64,000 nucleotides of DNA, taken from assembly GCA_003142185.1 (NCBI GenBank), contig PLOR01000093.1:1-64000 (forward strand), given 5' to 3'. This document shows, piece by piece, positions 1 through 8,468 of the stretch (position 1 is its first letter; every line of letters starts with the position of its first letter). A program made the translations under genes and the position numbers. The notes below the pieces were generated by a model. It ran no database searches. It was given only the letters and a program-made list of their open reading frames with translations, and was not told the origin of the DNA. The DNA comes from Bryobacterales bacterium. GTDB lineage: Bacteria > Acidobacteriota > Terriglobia > Bryobacterales > Bryobacteraceae.

Positions 1-12
1 CTCAAGCCGATG

Positions 13-25
13 CCCTGATACAAAG
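13..25. repeat. right end of a MITE-like repeat (partial copy)
   Basis: The 13 bases CCCTGATACAAAG match the right terminal repeat of the complete element at 50576-50728. Only this end lies in the window, so the rest of the copy, if present, is beyond the left edge. Confidence 0.5.
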
Positions 26-140
26 GCAGCCGCCGGGCTCCCACTCTCCATGTCGCACACACATTCGGCGTCCGCGCAAACTGGAGCATCCCCGGGCTCG
101 GTCTCGCCCGCCGCTTGCTATCCTAGCGATTCGGTGCACG

Positions 141-1235
141 ATGCCGCTGACGATCAAACCTAAACAGGATTGCCGCTGGGACCTGGTGGCGCTGGGCGAA
201 GTGATGCTGCGCTTCGATCCGGGCGACAAGCGGGTGGCCACGGCCCGCAGTTTCGACGTTTACGAAGGCGGCGGCGAATACAACGTCGCGCGCGGCCTCA
301 AGCGCTGCTTCGGTCTCGATACGGCGATCGTCACCGCTTTCGCCGACAACCCGGTGGGGCGGCTGCTGCAGGATCTGATCTTTCAGGGCGGTGTCGACCA
401 ATCGCTGGTGCGCTGGGCGCCATTCGATGGCGTCGGCCGCGCCGTGCGCAACGGGCTGAACTTCACCGAGCGCGGATTCGGCGCGCGCGCGGCGCTGGGA
501 TGTTCCGACCGCGGCCACACGGCCGTTTCGCAGCTCCAGCCCGGCCAGATCGATTGGGACGCCATCTTCGGCCGGCACGGCGCCCGCTGGTTCCACACCG
601 GCGGCATTTTTTGCGCCCTTTCCGAATCCACGCCCGCCGTGGCCATCGAGGCCATCGAGGCCGCGCGCCGCCACGGGGTGGTGGTGTCCTACGATCTCAA
701 CTATCGCGCCTCGCTCTGGCAAGCCATTGGCGGCATGCAGAAGGCGCAAGAGGTCAACCGGCGCATCGCGCCGCTGGTGGACGTGATGATCGGCAACGAA
801 GAGGACTTTTCGGCGGCGCTCGGCTTCGCGGTTCCCGGAATCGACGAGAGCCTTACCGATTTCAAAGTGGCCTCGTTCCGGCAGATGATCGAGCAGGTGT
901 TGCACGAGTTTCCCTTCGCCGTGGTCGCCACCACGCTGCGCAAGGCCGCCACCGCGACGCGCAACGACTGGGGCGCCATCTGTTACGCCGACGGCCAGTT
1001 TCACGAGGCCCGGCACCGGCCCGACCTGGAGATCTTCGACCGCGTGGGCGGCGGCGACTCGTTCGCCTCGGGATTGATCTATGGGTTCCTCACCGGCCAG
1101 CCGCCGCAGTGGGCCGTGGAGTGCGGCGCCGCCCATGGCGCGCTGGCGATGACCACGCCGGGCGATACTTCGATGGCCACCCTCGATGAAGTGCTGCGCC
1201 TGATGCGCGGCGGGGGCGCCCGCATCGCACGGTAA
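141..1235 (+). CDS. PfkB-family sugar kinase, probably 2-keto-3-deoxygluconate kinase
   Basis: A 364-residue ribokinase/PfkB-type kinase. Family members phosphorylate a sugar or sugar acid with ATP in the cytoplasm. The N-terminal strand and glycine-rich sugar-binding stretch (YEGGGEYNVARGL, residues 41-53) are followed by the YDLNYR motif (184-189) typical of KDG kinases, and by the anion-hole/catalytic signature GGGDSFASG (303-311), whose Asp is the expected base. The usual DTxGAGD is replaced by DRVGGGD, a variant common in the KdgK branch. Length is normal. The gene stands alone; no aldolase or uronate pathway gene is adjacent, so the exact substrate is inferred from family resemblance only. 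A palindromic repeat follows the stop codon. Confidence 0.85.
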   Translation: MPLTIKPKQDCRWDLVALGEVMLRFDPGDKRVATARSFDVYEGGGEYNVARGLKRCFGLDTAIVTAFADNPVGRLLQDLIFQGGVDQSLVRWAPFDGVGRAVRNGLNFTERGFGARAALGCSDRGHTAVSQLQPGQIDWDAIFGRHGARWFHTGGIFCALSESTPAVAIEAIEAARRHGVVVSYDLNYRASLWQAIGGMQKAQEVNRRIAPLVDVMIGNEEDFSAALGFAVPGIDESLTDFKVASFRQMIEQVLHEFPFAVVATTLRKAATATRNDWGAICYADGQFHEARHRPDLEIFDRVGGGDSFASGLIYGFLTGQPPQWAVECGAAHGALAMTTPGDTSMATLDEVLRLMRGGGARIAR

Positions 1236-1258
1236 GGTGGGGCAGGTTTCAACCTGCC
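1236..1258. repeat. palindromic intergenic repeat, family C
   Basis: An inverted repeat GGCAGGTTT-CAACCTGCC directly after the kinase stop codon. It shares the GTGGGGCAGGT...ACCTGCC core with copies at 28316-28342 and 62107-62132. A further GC-rich hairpin (GGTCGCGG...CCGCGACC, about 1274-1310) follows and might act as a bidirectional transcription stop between convergent genes, but it has no T-run. Confidence 0.6.
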
Positions 1259-1331
1259 AACGCCCGCTCCCTATGGTCGCGGCTCCGATGCGCGCGCAGA
1301 GGCCGCGACCGAGTTGGCTTCCTGACAGGCG

Positions 1332-2066
1332 CTAAGCCGCGCCGGCCGGCTTGCGGCCACCGAACACCGCCAGCTCAAAGACCTTCAGATAGCAGTCGAC
1401 GTCGGTGTAGCCGATCTCGCGCAACCACTGGCATTGCGCTTCGACCGGCGCCAGAATATTCGCCGCCTTGTCGGGACGGGCATAGTAGGTCTTCTCCACT
1501 TCGGCGCGGCTGCGATCGCGGTGGTGCCGCTCGAGGTGATCGAGGAAAAGGGCGTCATGCATCGACTCCACCCAGGGCGAGGCCGAAGCGACGTGCTCCA
1601 GATTGAGGAACAGTCCGCCGGGCGCGAGCAGCCCAAAAATCTCCCGATAGACTTCCCGCTTGCGGCCGTCCGGTTGATGATGAATGGAGTAACCCGACAC
1701 GATGGCGTCAAAAGGGCCACGGGCATCCGCGGAGGCGATCCAGGATGCGGCTCCGTAGTCGGCGTTGGCGCAGCGCACGGCATAGCTCTGTCGCGCAAAG
1801 CGATTTCCGGCCGCCTCCAGCATCGGTTCGGAGAAGTCTACCAGCACGCCGCGCGCTTGCGGGAAGCGCTCGAAGATCGCGGCACCGAGCGCGCCGTCGC
1901 CGCAGCCGAGGTCGAGAAAATCCCGCACCGGCCGGCCACCCGCTTCGAGAAGGCGCAGCATCACGTCCAACTGTTCCTGAGCCAGGGGAATCGCGGCGCG
2001 AACTCCCTCCAGGTAGGCGCTGGCGACAGCGGATGTCTTCCAGACTTCGTCGGTGTGCGCGGGCAT
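1332..2066 (-). CDS. class I SAM-dependent methyltransferase
   Basis: A 244-residue soluble protein with a Rossmann-type methyltransferase fold. Motif I, FLDLGCGDGALG (50-61), binds S-adenosylmethionine. The acidic residue after strand 2 (VLVDFSEPML) and the later D-A-I-V-S-G-Y-S-I-H-H segment match motifs II-IV of the Methyltransf_12/25 type, and 'LLAPGGLFLNLEH' is the usual post-motif strand. The substrate cannot be read from sequence. It is convergent with the sugar kinase and not tightly linked to other genes. The ATG at 2066 gives a full domain. Confidence 0.8.
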   Translation of the reverse strand: MPAHTDEVWKTSAVASAYLEGVRAAIPLAQEQLDVMLRLLEAGGRPVRDFLDLGCGDGALGAAIFERFPQARGVLVDFSEPMLEAAGNRFARQSYAVRCANADYGAASWIASADARGPFDAIVSGYSIHHQPDGRKREVYREIFGLLAPGGLFLNLEHVASASPWVESMHDALFLDHLERHHRDRSRAEVEKTYYARPDKAANILAPVEAQCQWLREIGYTDVDCYLKVFELAVFGGRKPAGAA

Positions 2067-2138
2067 CTTCCCAGTTTAGCCCCGGCATTCGGTGCCGTGC
2101 CGCGGCCCGGCGGGCGCTCCGGGCCGCGGCCGCGGAGT

Positions 2139-2654
2139 TCAGGCCGACAGCGGCAACACCTGGCGGCGAATCACGCCGCTGAAATAGTCGCGTAGCGGGT
2201 AGAGCGGATATGGCTCCAGTTCCGCGAATGTCCGGCCCAGCTTCTGCTCGATCCGGTAGACCGCGTGAAAGAAGTTGCCGCGATCCATGTGCAGCCTCCG
2301 GCAGCACAGTTTCCAGTCCGCGCCCAACAGAAAATGAAAGCGGAATATCCGGTTCTCCTCCTCGTCCAATGCTCGGCGGCTGACGAGGCAAAAATCCGCC
2401 ATATACTCTTCCGCCTTCCGGGAATAAACGCGCCGGCTGTTGCGGCCGCTGCAAAACTCCAGTGACACCGTGCCTATGTGGTCCGCCGACTGAGAGCACT
2501 CGCGAAACCGAGCCAAACAGGCCCTGAAGATCGCCCGTAAAGTGCAATTGCAGGGCACTTCCTTTCCAATCCGCACAAAACGCGTGCCATATCCATGGCA
2601 GTACGCGCACGATGCCTTAGCGACACCCACCGCGTTTGATCGGTTCCAACGCAT
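2139..2654 (-). CDS. conserved protein with Cys4-type knuckle and C-terminal helical region, function unknown
   Basis: A 171-residue protein. Its N-terminal part holds a CAYCHGYG...CNC cluster (about residues 15-38) resembling a small zinc knuckle or DnaJ-type cysteine pair. The C-terminal half (FHFLLGADWKLC...FHAVYRIEQKLGRTF) looks like a helix-turn-helix/sigma-region-4-like helical segment. No enzyme motif is seen. The frame is open up to 2756, but that far start would be a TTG lying inside the -35 box of the predicted promoter, so the ATG at 2654 preceded by AAAAGGA is preferred. It is divergent from the XRE-like gene at 2958 across an AT-rich spacer. A DNA-binding role is a guess from the C-terminal pattern. 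Confidence 0.6.
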   Translation of the reverse strand: MRWNRSNAVGVAKASCAYCHGYGTRFVRIGKEVPCNCTLRAIFRACLARFRECSQSADHIGTVSLEFCSGRNSRRVYSRKAEEYMADFCLVSRRALDEEENRIFRFHFLLGADWKLCCRRLHMDRGNFFHAVYRIEQKLGRTFAELEPYPLYPLRDYFSGVIRRQVLPLSA

Positions 2655-2728
2655 CTTATAGAGAATGTCCTTTTCCCGGTGACGGCACCCACCAGACTTG
2701 GCCGCCCCGATTGTCCTAACCTGTTCAC

Positions 2729-2756
2729 AATCTACGCCGGCAATAGAAAACGTCAA
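2729..2756 (-). promoter_or_regulatory. sigma-70-type promoter for the gene at 2139-2654
   Basis: On the minus strand TTGACG (2756-2751), a 16-base spacer and TAGATT (2734-2729). It lies about 75 bases upstream of the ATG at 2654 and in the AT-rich gap, which makes it the best promoter candidate for this gene. Confidence 0.55.
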
Positions 2757-2957
2757 ACAATTTCAAATAATATTTCATACTAAAACAATAGTTATTGGCG
2801 GTATTGTGTAGCGTTATCTCCAGTACTACCAGGTACTTATGCGGTATCCACACTTGCAGTGATTTGCAAGGTTTTATGTGATAATTCAAGCGCGAATTCA
2901 ATGGTTTTAGTACTAGACTATTTCCGCGAGAAATAGGCCTGCGGCCCCTTATCTCCT
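2757..2957. promoter_or_regulatory. AT-rich divergent intergenic region with dyad and extended -10 box
   Basis: This 200-base gap is clearly richer in A+T than its surroundings. It holds a short perfect dyad CAATA-GT-TATTG (2786-2797), with a further TATTGTG 5 bases on, and on the plus strand an extended -10 box TGTGATAAT (2877-2885) about 73 bases before the ATG at 2958. The dyad would suit autoregulation by the XRE-like protein. This is inference. Confidence 0.4.
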
Positions 2958-3215
2958 ATGCCCGGCTTCAGGCAACTCGAATCGCGCCTGGTATCGGCGC
3001 TGCGGGAAAGAATCCGCAGCGGTGAACTCACCGAGCGGGGCACCGCCCGGCTGACCGGTCTATCCCAACCTCACATCCATAACGTCCTGAAAGGGAAACG
3101 ATCTCTGTCCGCGGATGCGGCCGATACCATTCTTCTGGCAGTGCACTTGGACACGGTGGATCTGTTCCGGTCCAGCGAGCTGGTCGCCGGCCTGGGCCGC
3201 CGGTCGGCAAGTTAG
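2958..3215 (+). CDS. small XRE-like helix-turn-helix protein
   Basis: An 85-residue protein consisting almost entirely of a predicted XRE/Cro-type fold. The segment LTERGTARLTGLSQPHIHNV (24-43) reads as helix-turn-helix with the SQPHIHNVLKGKR recognition-helix pattern of phage-type repressors. Such proteins bind operator DNA as dimers. There is no obvious Shine-Dalgarno before ATG 2958. The next gene begins 61 bases after the stop, in the same direction, so the two may be co-transcribed. Its target is unknown; the AT-rich gap just upstream is the natural candidate. Confidence 0.7.
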   Translation: MPGFRQLESRLVSALRERIRSGELTERGTARLTGLSQPHIHNVLKGKRSLSADAADTILLAVHLDTVDLFRSSELVAGLGRRSAS

Positions 3216-3276
3216 AATCAGGTGGGGATTGCGCTGTCCGCTCGCGGTCGGGCACTATAGTACTGGAGGACACAGC

Positions 3277-3813
3277 GTGCGGCGCCTGCGCTCATGGCCC
3301 AAAGACGACCGCTTGCAACGGCTGGCGCAGCGCATTCGATCACTGGCGGAAACCGACGAGCACCGCTTGCGCCGCGTCCATGAGGTGGAAGCCGCGCGGC
3401 GCGCCGCCGCCCGCGAGTTACACTCCGTCTGCGCGGACTTGGTGGCCGCCGTCAACGGCATGCTGGACGGCAGCGAGGTCTTGCTGGACCCCCCCGAGTA
3501 TAGCGCCGCCTCCTACAGCGACGACTCACCCAACCTGGTGCAGATCAACGTCCACGGCCGGATCCTGCAGGTTATGTTCGCGGCCACGGCGGAGCTGGTT
3601 TCGACGGAGGACTTTCGGATTCCCTACATTCTCGAGGGTTCCGTCCGCGCCTTTAACCAGGAGATGTTGGACAAGGACCTGATCGAAGAGCAGCCGCTGT
3701 TCTACACCATGGAGCGAAATCGCAACATGTGGCGATACTTTGAGACCCGCACCTACCACTCCGGCCCCTTCGACCGCGACTACCTCATCTCGGTGATGGA
3801 ACAGATTCTCTGA
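3277..3813 (+). CDS. conserved hypothetical protein, coiled-coil N-terminus
   Basis: A 178-residue soluble protein starting at GTG 3277, which has a near-perfect ribosome site (GGAGGA, six bases upstream). The frame is open further upstream but without a better start. Residues 1-50 are rich in Arg, Glu and Ala and probably form an alpha-helical coil; the rest contains a mixed alpha/beta segment (NLVQINVHGRILQVMF, then IPYILEGSVRAFNQEMLD). No known family or active site was recognised. It follows the XRE-like gene by 61 bases on the same strand, which suggests a two-gene unit. Confidence 0.7.
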   Translation: MRRLRSWPKDDRLQRLAQRIRSLAETDEHRLRRVHEVEAARRAAARELHSVCADLVAAVNGMLDGSEVLLDPPEYSAASYSDDSPNLVQINVHGRILQVMFAATAELVSTEDFRIPYILEGSVRAFNQEMLDKDLIEEQPLFYTMERNRNMWRYFETRTYHSGPFDRDYLISVMEQIL

Positions 3814-3847
3814 GGGCGACGACCGCTCAGCGATTGCGGAAATCCGC

Positions 3848-5227
3848 TTACCGCTTCTTCTTGTGATGGTGCGGCTTAGCCGGCGCGGGCGCGGCGGCGG
3901 CTCTCTCGCTATGGCCGGCTTCGGGTTGCAGGCGGAGCAGCACATGGTCATGGATCCAGTGCTCGTCCCACCACTCCCGCGGATTGACCTGGACGCCGTC
4001 CACCTGCATGCCGAAATGCACGTGAATGCCGCCGGCCAAGCCGGTCTCGCCCGCGATTCCGATTCGCTGACCCTTGTCGACCCAGTCGCCCACCTTGACG
4101 CCGATCTCGCTCAAGTGGCCATAGATCGATTGCACCCCGTATCCGTGATCCAGCACAATGCAATTGCCGAAAATGCCCAAATCCCGCGCCCACACCACGC
4201 GCCCGTTATTGGCGGCGAACACTGGCCCGTGCGCGACATCGGAAAGATCGAAGCCCAGGTGCACCTGCCGATCGACTTTCTGGCCGTGGTAAACATAGTC
4301 GCGCAAGTCGGCGAAGTTGGCCTCTTCCTTGCCCCAGTGCAGGAACGCGCCTACCCAGAGAATCTTCTCCTGGGTCTCGAGGCGCAGATCGGCAAGCTGC
4401 TGGTTGTTGGCGCGGCGCATCGTGCCGTTGATGAAAAGGAAGCGCGCCAGCAGGTCCTTGCCAGGCGCTAGGGTGCCGCTCGAATCCACCGAATGCACCA
4501 GCTTGTCCATCAGCGCGTCGGTCAAATCGAAATCGCGCGCGCGGAACTTCTTCGGCTTGATGGTGACGGTCACGGGGGCGGTGGCTTCCGCGCCGGCCGC
4601 ATTGCGCGCGTAGACCACCGGCACAACGTCGCCGGTGAGATCCCAGGGATAGGCGATCATGCTGAACCGCTGCGCGGAGTGGTCTGGCATCGGGAAGCTG
4701 CGGAAACTGTACTTGCCGACGCGCACTCCGGCTTCGTTCCAGGAGCCGCCGGGAGTCAACATCACCAGTTCGGCGCCACCCTGGTTGATGTAGTGCCGTT
4801 CGCCATCGGCCGAAACGCGCGGCGGCTCGAGCACCACGGTGACGTCGAACGCCACGGAATCGGTGTGGCCGGCGAAATCGTTGGATACGGCTGCCACCAC
4901 CAGTTGGGCCGGCCCGTCTTTCAGGTTCGCGGCCTGGCTCTTGCCCGCGTTGAAGGTCACCGTCAGCGGCGCTTCGTGTCTGCGCCATAGCAGGCGCGTG
5001 GCGGCGTTCTTGGACTCAAACACCGGATACTCGGTGCCTCCCTGCGCCACGTACCCGCGCACTTCGCGCACGCCATGCGGATTGGCAAGCCGGACCGTGA
5101 CTGGAGTGCTTACACCGATGCTCGTCACCGCCGGGATTGCCTGGATCGCCGTATGGCCGGACAGCGCCACCAGCAACCCACCCGCAATGATCACAGCCGC
5201 CAGCACCGCCGCAAGAGCAATCTTCAT
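3848..5227 (-). CDS. M23-family (LytM) zinc peptidase, membrane anchored
   Basis: A 459-residue envelope protein. An N-terminal hydrophobic segment (about residues 2-22) is a signal anchor. A long beta-rich region (30-310, probably immunoglobulin-like) leads to a LytM/peptidase M23 domain at about 315-430. The zinc ligands are visible as H323-x3-D327 (HLGFD) and H402-x-H404 (HVHF), so it should be an active endopeptidase that cuts peptide cross-bridges of peptidoglycan. The tail is Ala/Pro/His/Lys rich. The start is set at ATG 5227, which overlaps the stop of the upstream S9 peptidase (ATGA); the longer frame to 5251 would lie inside that gene. The pair is translationally coupled. Confidence 0.85.
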   Translation of the reverse strand: MKIALAAVLAAVIIAGGLLVALSGHTAIQAIPAVTSIGVSTPVTVRLANPHGVREVRGYVAQGGTEYPVFESKNAATRLLWRRHEAPLTVTFNAGKSQAANLKDGPAQLVVAAVSNDFAGHTDSVAFDVTVVLEPPRVSADGERHYINQGGAELVMLTPGGSWNEAGVRVGKYSFRSFPMPDHSAQRFSMIAYPWDLTGDVVPVVYARNAAGAEATAPVTVTIKPKKFRARDFDLTDALMDKLVHSVDSSGTLAPGKDLLARFLFINGTMRRANNQQLADLRLETQEKILWVGAFLHWGKEEANFADLRDYVYHGQKVDRQVHLGFDLSDVAHGPVFAANNGRVVWARDLGIFGNCIVLDHGYGVQSIYGHLSEIGVKVGDWVDKGQRIGIAGETGLAGGIHVHFGMQVDGVQVNPREWWDEHWIHDHVLLRLQPEAGHSERAAAAPAPAKPHHHKKKR

Positions 5228-7260
5228 TTTTTCACCCAGATGTCCAGCCAATCGAGGAACGTCTTATACCAGAATAGACTGTTGCGCGGCTTCAACACCC
5301 AATGTCCTTCATCGGGAAAAACCACCAGCTTGGAGGGCACCTTTTGCAACTGCAGCGCGGTGAACAGCTCCAGGCCCTGCGTTTCCGGCACGCGGAAATC
5401 CAGCTCGCCGTGGAAGACCAGCGTCGGCGTATGGAATTCCTTGACAAAGCTGGAGGGTGACCACTTCTGGTAATCCTCCGGCTTGTCCCATGGCGTGCCG
5501 CCGTTTTCCCAGAGCGGAAACCACAGCTCTTCGGTGGCGCCGAATTCGCTGGTCAGATCGTAGACGCCATCGTGACTAATCAGCGCCTTGAACCGCTGCG
5601 TGTGGCCCAGTATCCAGTCGATCATGTAGCCGCCGTACGACCCTCCGGCCGCGGTCATGCGGCTGCCATCGGCGTACGGGATGTTGGCCACCACGTGGTC
5701 GGTGACCGCCATGATGTCGTCGAACACCTTGCCGCCCCAGTCGCCATTGATTTCGTCGATGAACTTCTGTCCGTAGCCCGTGGAGCCGCGCGGGTTCGGT
5801 TCCACCACCACGTAACCGGCGGCGGCGAACACCTGTGCGTTCCAGCGGTAGGTCCAGCTATGTCCCCAGTTGCCTTGCGGGCCGCCGTGAATCAGCATGA
5901 TGACGGGATACTTGCGGCCAGGGTCAAAGCCATAGGGCTTGATGAGGAAGCTATGAATGTGCGCGCCATCGGGCGCATCCACCCAGAATTCTTCGAGCGG
6001 CGTGAGCTGGTGCGAGTTCAACACAGCGTCGTTCAAATGGGTGAGCGCCGAAGGAGCGCCCCCGGAGGAAGCGGCGCGATAGATCTCGACCGGCGATTCT
6101 CCGGTCTGCTGCGTATAGACCATGGTCTTGCCGTCGCGCGCCAGCATCATGTCGTCGAGTTCGCTGTCGCCGGCCGCGGCGGTATGCATCTCGCCGCCCT
6201 TCGCCGAGATCCATTGGATGCCCTGCCGCCCGCGGTCGCCGGTGGTGAAGAACAGGCTGCTCGAATCCGGCGCCCAGACGAAGCTGTTCACCCACCGGTC
6301 GATGCTTTCGGTCAGGCTGGTGACTTTTCCGGTGGACCGTTCGAGCAGCATCAACCGCCAGCGGTCGCTCTCGTAGCCGGCCCGCGCCTGCGCCCGCCAG
6401 GCGAGATACTTGCCGTCGGGAGAATAGCGTGGCGTGGCATCGGCGCCCAGGCCGTTGGTGATCTTCACTGGTTGTTGCGGCTCCGCGCCGCCGCCCAGGG
6501 GCAACGCGAACAGATCGGTATTGGTGCTGACGGCGGGCACCGGATCGAGATTCACCGCATAGCAGAGTTCCGCGCCATCGGGTGAAATATCGTAATCGTC
6601 CGGCGCGCCGAGCGAAAACGGCGGCACCTCGCGGTCCCCCGGCGTCAGATCGCGGACGGCACCGCCGGCGGCGGGCGCCATCAGCAGATGGCTGCGGCGG
6701 CGCGACGCCCAGGCGGTCCAGTGCCGGTAGAGCAGATCGGTGTAGACACGCGCCTTTACCGGATTGGCGCTGTCGGCGTCGAGGTTCTTCTTGTTGCAAG
6801 CGTCGTCGGCGCCGCATTCCGGGTAGACGCTGCTCGAGAACACCAGGTACTTCCCATCGGGCGAGAAAATCTCGCCGTCGGCTTCGGTCGCCAGGCTGGT
6901 GATCTGTGTGGCATTGCCGCCGTCGGCGTCCATCAACCAGATCTGGGCCGAGCCGGCGCGGTCGGAGATATACGCGATACGCTTGCCGTCGGGCGACCAG
7001 CGCGGCCGGGTGTTGTTATCGCCGCTGTGCGTGATCTGGCGCGGCGCGCCGCCCTCGATCGGCACCGTCCAGACCTGCTGCGGTTTCCGGTTGGCGGCCA
7101 GGTCGACGGATTGCACGGTGAACGCCACCGTTTTGCCATCGGGCGAAATCTGCGGATCGCCGATCCGCTTCAGTTCCAGCAGGGCGTTGGCATCGAACGG
7201 CCGCTTCTGGGCGAACAACATCGCCACCGAAGCAAGCGCGAGTACAAGGCTGCGGCGCAT
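5224..7260 (-). CDS. secreted S9-family prolyl oligopeptidase (beta-propeller + alpha/beta hydrolase)
   Basis: A 678-residue exported serine peptidase. The signal peptide (residues 1-16, ending near FAQ) comes from ATG 7260; the frame extends to 7344 but adds a non-signal leader. TolB/WD40-like blades (SPDGK repeats, about 30-390) form the propeller that gates the catalytic domain. The S9 domain carries GGSYGG with Ser541, Asp621 in GELDF and His653 in DEGHW, a complete triad. Enzymes of this group (acylaminoacyl-peptidase/DPP-IV side) degrade short peptides outside the cytoplasm. Its stop codon overlaps the start of the M23 peptidase, so the two envelope peptidases are one operon. Confidence 0.9.
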   Translation of the reverse strand: MRRSLVLALASVAMLFAQKRPFDANALLELKRIGDPQISPDGKTVAFTVQSVDLAANRKPQQVWTVPIEGGAPRQITHSGDNNTRPRWSPDGKRIAYISDRAGSAQIWLMDADGGNATQITSLATEADGEIFSPDGKYLVFSSSVYPECGADDACNKKNLDADSANPVKARVYTDLLYRHWTAWASRRRSHLLMAPAAGGAVRDLTPGDREVPPFSLGAPDDYDISPDGAELCYAVNLDPVPAVSTNTDLFALPLGGGAEPQQPVKITNGLGADATPRYSPDGKYLAWRAQARAGYESDRWRLMLLERSTGKVTSLTESIDRWVNSFVWAPDSSSLFFTTGDRGRQGIQWISAKGGEMHTAAAGDSELDDMMLARDGKTMVYTQQTGESPVEIYRAASSGGAPSALTHLNDAVLNSHQLTPLEEFWVDAPDGAHIHSFLIKPYGFDPGRKYPVIMLIHGGPQGNWGHSWTYRWNAQVFAAAGYVVVEPNPRGSTGYGQKFIDEINGDWGGKVFDDIMAVTDHVVANIPYADGSRMTAAGGSYGGYMIDWILGHTQRFKALISHDGVYDLTSEFGATEELWFPLWENGGTPWDKPEDYQKWSPSSFVKEFHTPTLVFHGELDFRVPETQGLELFTALQLQKVPSKLVVFPDEGHWVLKPRNSLFWYKTFLDWLDIWVKK

Positions 7261-7314
7261 ACATGACGATTGTAATGCACCGCCCGGCCGCGGGCGGTAA
7301 AATTGGCTCTGGGC

Positions 7315-8394
7315 ATGCTCCAACGGTGGCACACTTTCCGGCACGCTCTGGAGCTGCGCATTCGCTATCGCGTCACGCGCGGCGGGCTGTGGTTTCTGGC
7401 CGCGCTTGCGGCAACTGCGCTGGCCGCGGTTGTGTCCGCTAATAACCTGTTGTTTCTGGTGCTGGCCGCGACGCTCGCCACGCTGCTGGTCTCCGGTTTG
7501 CTCGGCAGCCTCTCACTGGCCGGGCTGGAGGTCGACTTCGTGGCTCCGGAGCACGTTTTCGCCTGCCGTGGCTTTCCAGGCCAGATGCGCGTGCGCAATG
7601 TGAAGTGGCTGATGCCTTCGTTCTCCATCCGCGTGGAAGGCATTCAGAACGCGGGCGGGGCGCGCTTGCAGTCCGCGGTATATTTTCCGCTCATCCCGGC
7701 CGGAGTCACCCTTGAGAAAACCGTGGAGGCGCGGTTCCCGCGCCGCGGCGCTTACCGCGAAAACGGGTTCGCCTTCTCCACCGCGTTCCCGTTCGGATTT
7801 CTCCGCAGAACCGCGCGCGTCACCCTGCTCCGCGAGACGCTGGTCTACCCGCCGCTCGACCCGCTGGCCGGGTTCGAGGAGATGCTGCCGGCCATCACCG
7901 AGGAGATGGAAGCATACTATCGCGGCCTGGGGCGCGACTTCTACCGCATCCGCCCCTACGAAGCGCTAGAGAGCGCGCGCCACGTGGACTGGAAGGCCAC
8001 CGCGCACACCGGCGCCTTGCAGGTGCGGGAATTCGCCCGCGAGCAGGAGCGGACCGTGGAGTTGTTCCTGGACCGCGACGTGCCGCCCAGCCTCGACGAC
8101 TGGTTCGAGCACGCCATTCACTGCTGCGCGTTCCTGGCGTGGCGGCTTTCCGCGCAGGGCGCTTCCATCCACTTCCGCTCTAACGGCTACAGCCTGCGAC
8201 AGCCCGAGGATGGCGACATCTACGCCATCCTGCGGTACCTGGCGCTGGTCTATCCGCAGCCGAGGCCCGCGGTGGAAGGGCCGGTCGAGGAAACCAGCTA
8301 CAAGCTGGCGTTCAGCGCTTCGCCCGCGCGATTGCGCCACGCCGGCTGGATGGAAGCGCGCATCCTGTCGCCAGAGGGTCTGCCCGCGCCGTAG
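7315..8394 (+). CDS. DUF58 membrane protein
   Basis: A 359-residue protein with two close membrane helices near the N-terminus (about 24-65) and the DUF58 signature RIRPYEALESARHVDWKAT (around 220-240), where the metal-site-like D-W-K-A-T stretch is intact. DUF58 proteins usually sit beside a MoxR AAA+ ATPase and a transglutaminase-like protein and resemble von Willebrand A domains; here neither partner is nearby. ATG 7315 is preferred over an in-frame TTG at 7303. It is divergent from the S9 peptidase over a 54-base gap containing a GC palindrome (CCGCCCGGCCGCGGGCGG, 7281-7298). Confidence 0.85.
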   Translation: MLQRWHTFRHALELRIRYRVTRGGLWFLAALAATALAAVVSANNLLFLVLAATLATLLVSGLLGSLSLAGLEVDFVAPEHVFACRGFPGQMRVRNVKWLMPSFSIRVEGIQNAGGARLQSAVYFPLIPAGVTLEKTVEARFPRRGAYRENGFAFSTAFPFGFLRRTARVTLLRETLVYPPLDPLAGFEEMLPAITEEMEAYYRGLGRDFYRIRPYEALESARHVDWKATAHTGALQVREFAREQERTVELFLDRDVPPSLDDWFEHAIHCCAFLAWRLSAQGASIHFRSNGYSLRQPEDGDIYAILRYLALVYPQPRPAVEGPVEETSYKLAFSASPARLRHAGWMEARILSPEGLPAP

Positions 8395-8396
8395 CG

Positions 8397-8427
8397 CCGG
8401 CGATCTTGTCGCCGGTTCTTTTTCTTT
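8397..8427 (+). terminator. intrinsic terminator after the DUF58 gene
   Basis: Stem CCGGCGA / TCGCCGG with a TCTTG loop is followed by a T-rich tract TTCTTTTTCTTT. It lies three bases after the DUF58 stop and forms the left half of a family D repeat. Confidence 0.65.
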
Positions 8428-8464
8428 GACGGCAAAACACCGGCGGCAAGACCGCCGGCGTTAC
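8397..8464. repeat. palindromic intergenic repeat, family D
   Basis: Two related hairpins, CCGGCGATCTTGTCGCCGG and CCGGCGGCAAGACCGCCGG, about 27 bases apart. The second arm recurs at 37840-37866. The unit lies between convergent genes. Confidence 0.6.
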
Positions 8465-8468
8465 GGCA

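Noticed and set aside
123-1136. Antisense open frame over the sugar kinase
   Set aside because: His/Ala/Val-rich mirror of GC-rich coding sequence; the plus-strand gene has all PfkB motifs.
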